Positions 7,765 to 8,625 of a stretch of 8,625 nucleotides of DNA are shown piece after piece (within the stretch, counting starts at the first letter, position 1; every line of letters begins with the position of its first letter). The notes beneath the pieces are model-generated. The model did not search any database. It saw only the letters and a program-made list of their open reading frames with translations, and was not told the DNA's origin. This DNA comes from Spirosoma sp. (GTDB taxonomy: Bacteria; Bacteroidota; Bacteroidia; Cytophagales; Spirosomataceae), in assembly GCA_025351545.1 (NCBI GenBank), contig JANXVQ010000764.1, positions 1 through 8,625 of the forward strand. The letters are read 5' to 3'. The position numbers and the translations under genes were made by a program.

Positions 7765-8009
7765 TGATGTATAAGGGCGGGATCAAGACAGATAATAAGT
7801 GATTTTATAGTGCAATATAGTAACAATTGAGTACTTTAATAAATATAAATATTAACTAATAATTTCCAAATATTATTTTTTTTACCAAAAAACCTGAAAA
7901 ATACGCATTTCATCGAAAAGTGGCGTTCAGAATTGTTATTTAATGCCAAGTTTGCAGTAGTAGAACACAAAAAACCGACCCACTGTATACCCTATAACTA
8001 CTTCTGACT
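7765..8009. promoter_or_regulatory. Divergent AT-rich promoter region between hnoX and the sigma factor
   Basis: 245 non-coding bases separate two genes that point away from each other, so at least two promoters should lie here. The middle (about 7830-7900) is extremely AT-rich with A and T tracts. On the minus strand AATATTTG (near 7867-7874) differs by one base from TAnnTTTG, but there is no TTG at the right spacing. ATAGTAA at 7817-7823, 53 bases before the hnoX start, shares 7 bases with the repeats upstream of nos. No element is certain. Confidence 0.45.
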
Positions 8010-8564
8010 ATGAACTTGAATCTGAGTGATGAAGAGATGATCCGGCAGTATCTCCATTCGAACTCTACTGACTGCTTCGAAAATATATACAATCGTTATG
8101 TCCAAAAAGTATATAAACAGTGTTTTTCAATAACTAAAGATTCAGAGCAGGCCCAGGACTTTACGCATGATATCTTTATCCGTATATTTTCCTGTTTAGA
8201 TAGTTTTCAGGGGAGGTCTACCTTCTCGACTTGGTTGTATACCGTTTCCTACAACTACTGTCTGGATCAACTTAAGATTGCGAAACGACTGATAACAATC
8301 TACTTATCTGACGATATAGACTATCAGTATACGACCACTGATGAAGCAGAGAAGACGGAGTACTACTTACAACGACTCTCGCATGTAATGAAGACAATTA
8401 CGCCCCAGGAGGCCATGATGTTGAAGCTGAAGTATCAGGATGGGTTACCCGTTAGCCAGATTGGGCAACAACTCAACTTAAAAGAGAGTGCAGTGAAGAT
8501 GCGGCTCAAACGCTCGCGAAATAAAGTTCGGCAGTTGTGCAGTGGGTTCATGTTTCAAGCATAA
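8010..8564 (+). CDS. ECF-type RNA polymerase sigma factor
   Basis: 184 residues, the usual size of an extracytoplasmic-function sigma-70 factor. Region 2 spans about 23-90 (FENIYNRYVQKVYKQCF; DFTHDIFIRIF as the core-binding part of 2.2; FSTWLYTVSYNYCLDQL for 2.3-2.4). A variable acidic linker follows, and then region 4 (about 122-176) with the helix-turn-helix LPVSQIGQQLNLKESAVKMR. It directs RNA polymerase to a set of promoters that cannot be deduced here. It is divergent from the NO-sensing operon. No anti-sigma gene lies within the window, and the 61 bases after the stop hold only the inverted repeat. A link to NO signalling is suggested only by the shared intergenic region. Confidence 0.93.
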   Translation: MNLNLSDEEMIRQYLHSNSTDCFENIYNRYVQKVYKQCFSITKDSEQAQDFTHDIFIRIFSCLDSFQGRSTFSTWLYTVSYNYCLDQLKIAKRLITIYLSDDIDYQYTTTDEAEKTEYYLQRLSHVMKTITPQEAMMLKLKYQDGLPVSQIGQQLNLKESAVKMRLKRSRNKVRQLCSGFMFQA

Positions 8565-8623
8565 ATGGTAAGAATTTTCCAAGTAATCCTCTGATTACTT
8601 GGAAAATTCTTACCATTTATGCT
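8558..8623. repeat. Perfect 31-bp inverted repeat with 4-base loop, possible terminator
   Basis: The left arm (8558-8588) and right arm (8593-8623) are exact reverse complements, separated only by CTCT. The left arm begins inside the last sense codons of the sigma factor and includes its TAA. As RNA this would be a very stable hairpin that could end transcription of the sigma gene and of a convergent gene beyond the window. No T tract is visible after it because the window ends 2 bases later. Such a long perfect stem is unusual for a simple terminator, so a small mobile palindrome or a fold-back assembly artefact should also be considered. Confidence 0.7.
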
Positions 8624-8625
8624 CG

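Noticed and set aside
7858..7877. Inverted repeat AATAAT / ATTATT followed by a T run, possible terminator.
   Set aside because: The stem is only 6 bp and entirely A-T, in very AT-rich DNA between divergent genes, where no terminator is expected.
1..8625. tRNA, rRNA, CRISPR array, insertion sequence or prophage genes.
   Set aside because: No repeat-spacer pattern, transposase motif or structural RNA was seen on either strand by eye.

Overview
The window looks like a chromosomal segment from a Bacteroidota bacterium of the Cytophagales type, and a Spirosoma-like genus is my best guess. The grounds are the gene families (LytTR regulators, a multi-PAS hybrid kinase, a bacterial NO synthase with its own reductase), the lack of strong Shine-Dalgarno sequences and the moderate GC content. 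The genus is an inference from gene content and was not tested by any search.

Layout. Four genes lie on the minus strand in the order H-NOX (7764-7225), hybrid histidine kinase (7221-4366), LytTR response regulator (4369-3677), then, after a 278-base AT-rich gap, a very large gene (3398 to beyond base 1). The large gene has no stop codon up to the window edge. Its translation reads as a nitric oxide synthase (NOS): an unrecognised N-terminal domain, a degenerate globin, an intact globin, a complete NOS oxygenase domain, an FMN flavodoxin domain, and the beginning of the FAD/NADPH reductase, which runs off the window. The first three genes are packed as one operon (a 3-base gap, then a 4-base ATGA overlap). 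On the plus strand, divergent from H-NOX across a 245-base AT-rich region, is an ECF-type sigma factor (8010-8564). A perfect 31-bp inverted repeat overlaps its stop codon and ends 2 bases before the window edge.

How the parts may work together (inference). The NOS makes NO from arginine, and its globin domain may oxidise NO to nitrate. The H-NOX protein, whose distal pocket appears to lack the O2-stabilising tyrosine, senses NO. It controls the soluble hybrid kinase, which passes phosphate from His462 to Asp753 to His889 and on to Asp55 of the LytTR regulator. Three 13-bp repeats upstream of the NOS gene are candidate binding sites for that regulator. This would be a compact bacterial counterpart of the animal NOS/soluble guanylate cyclase pairing, with NO producer and NO sensor side by side. 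The most novel elements are this pairing and the N-terminal extension of the NOS.
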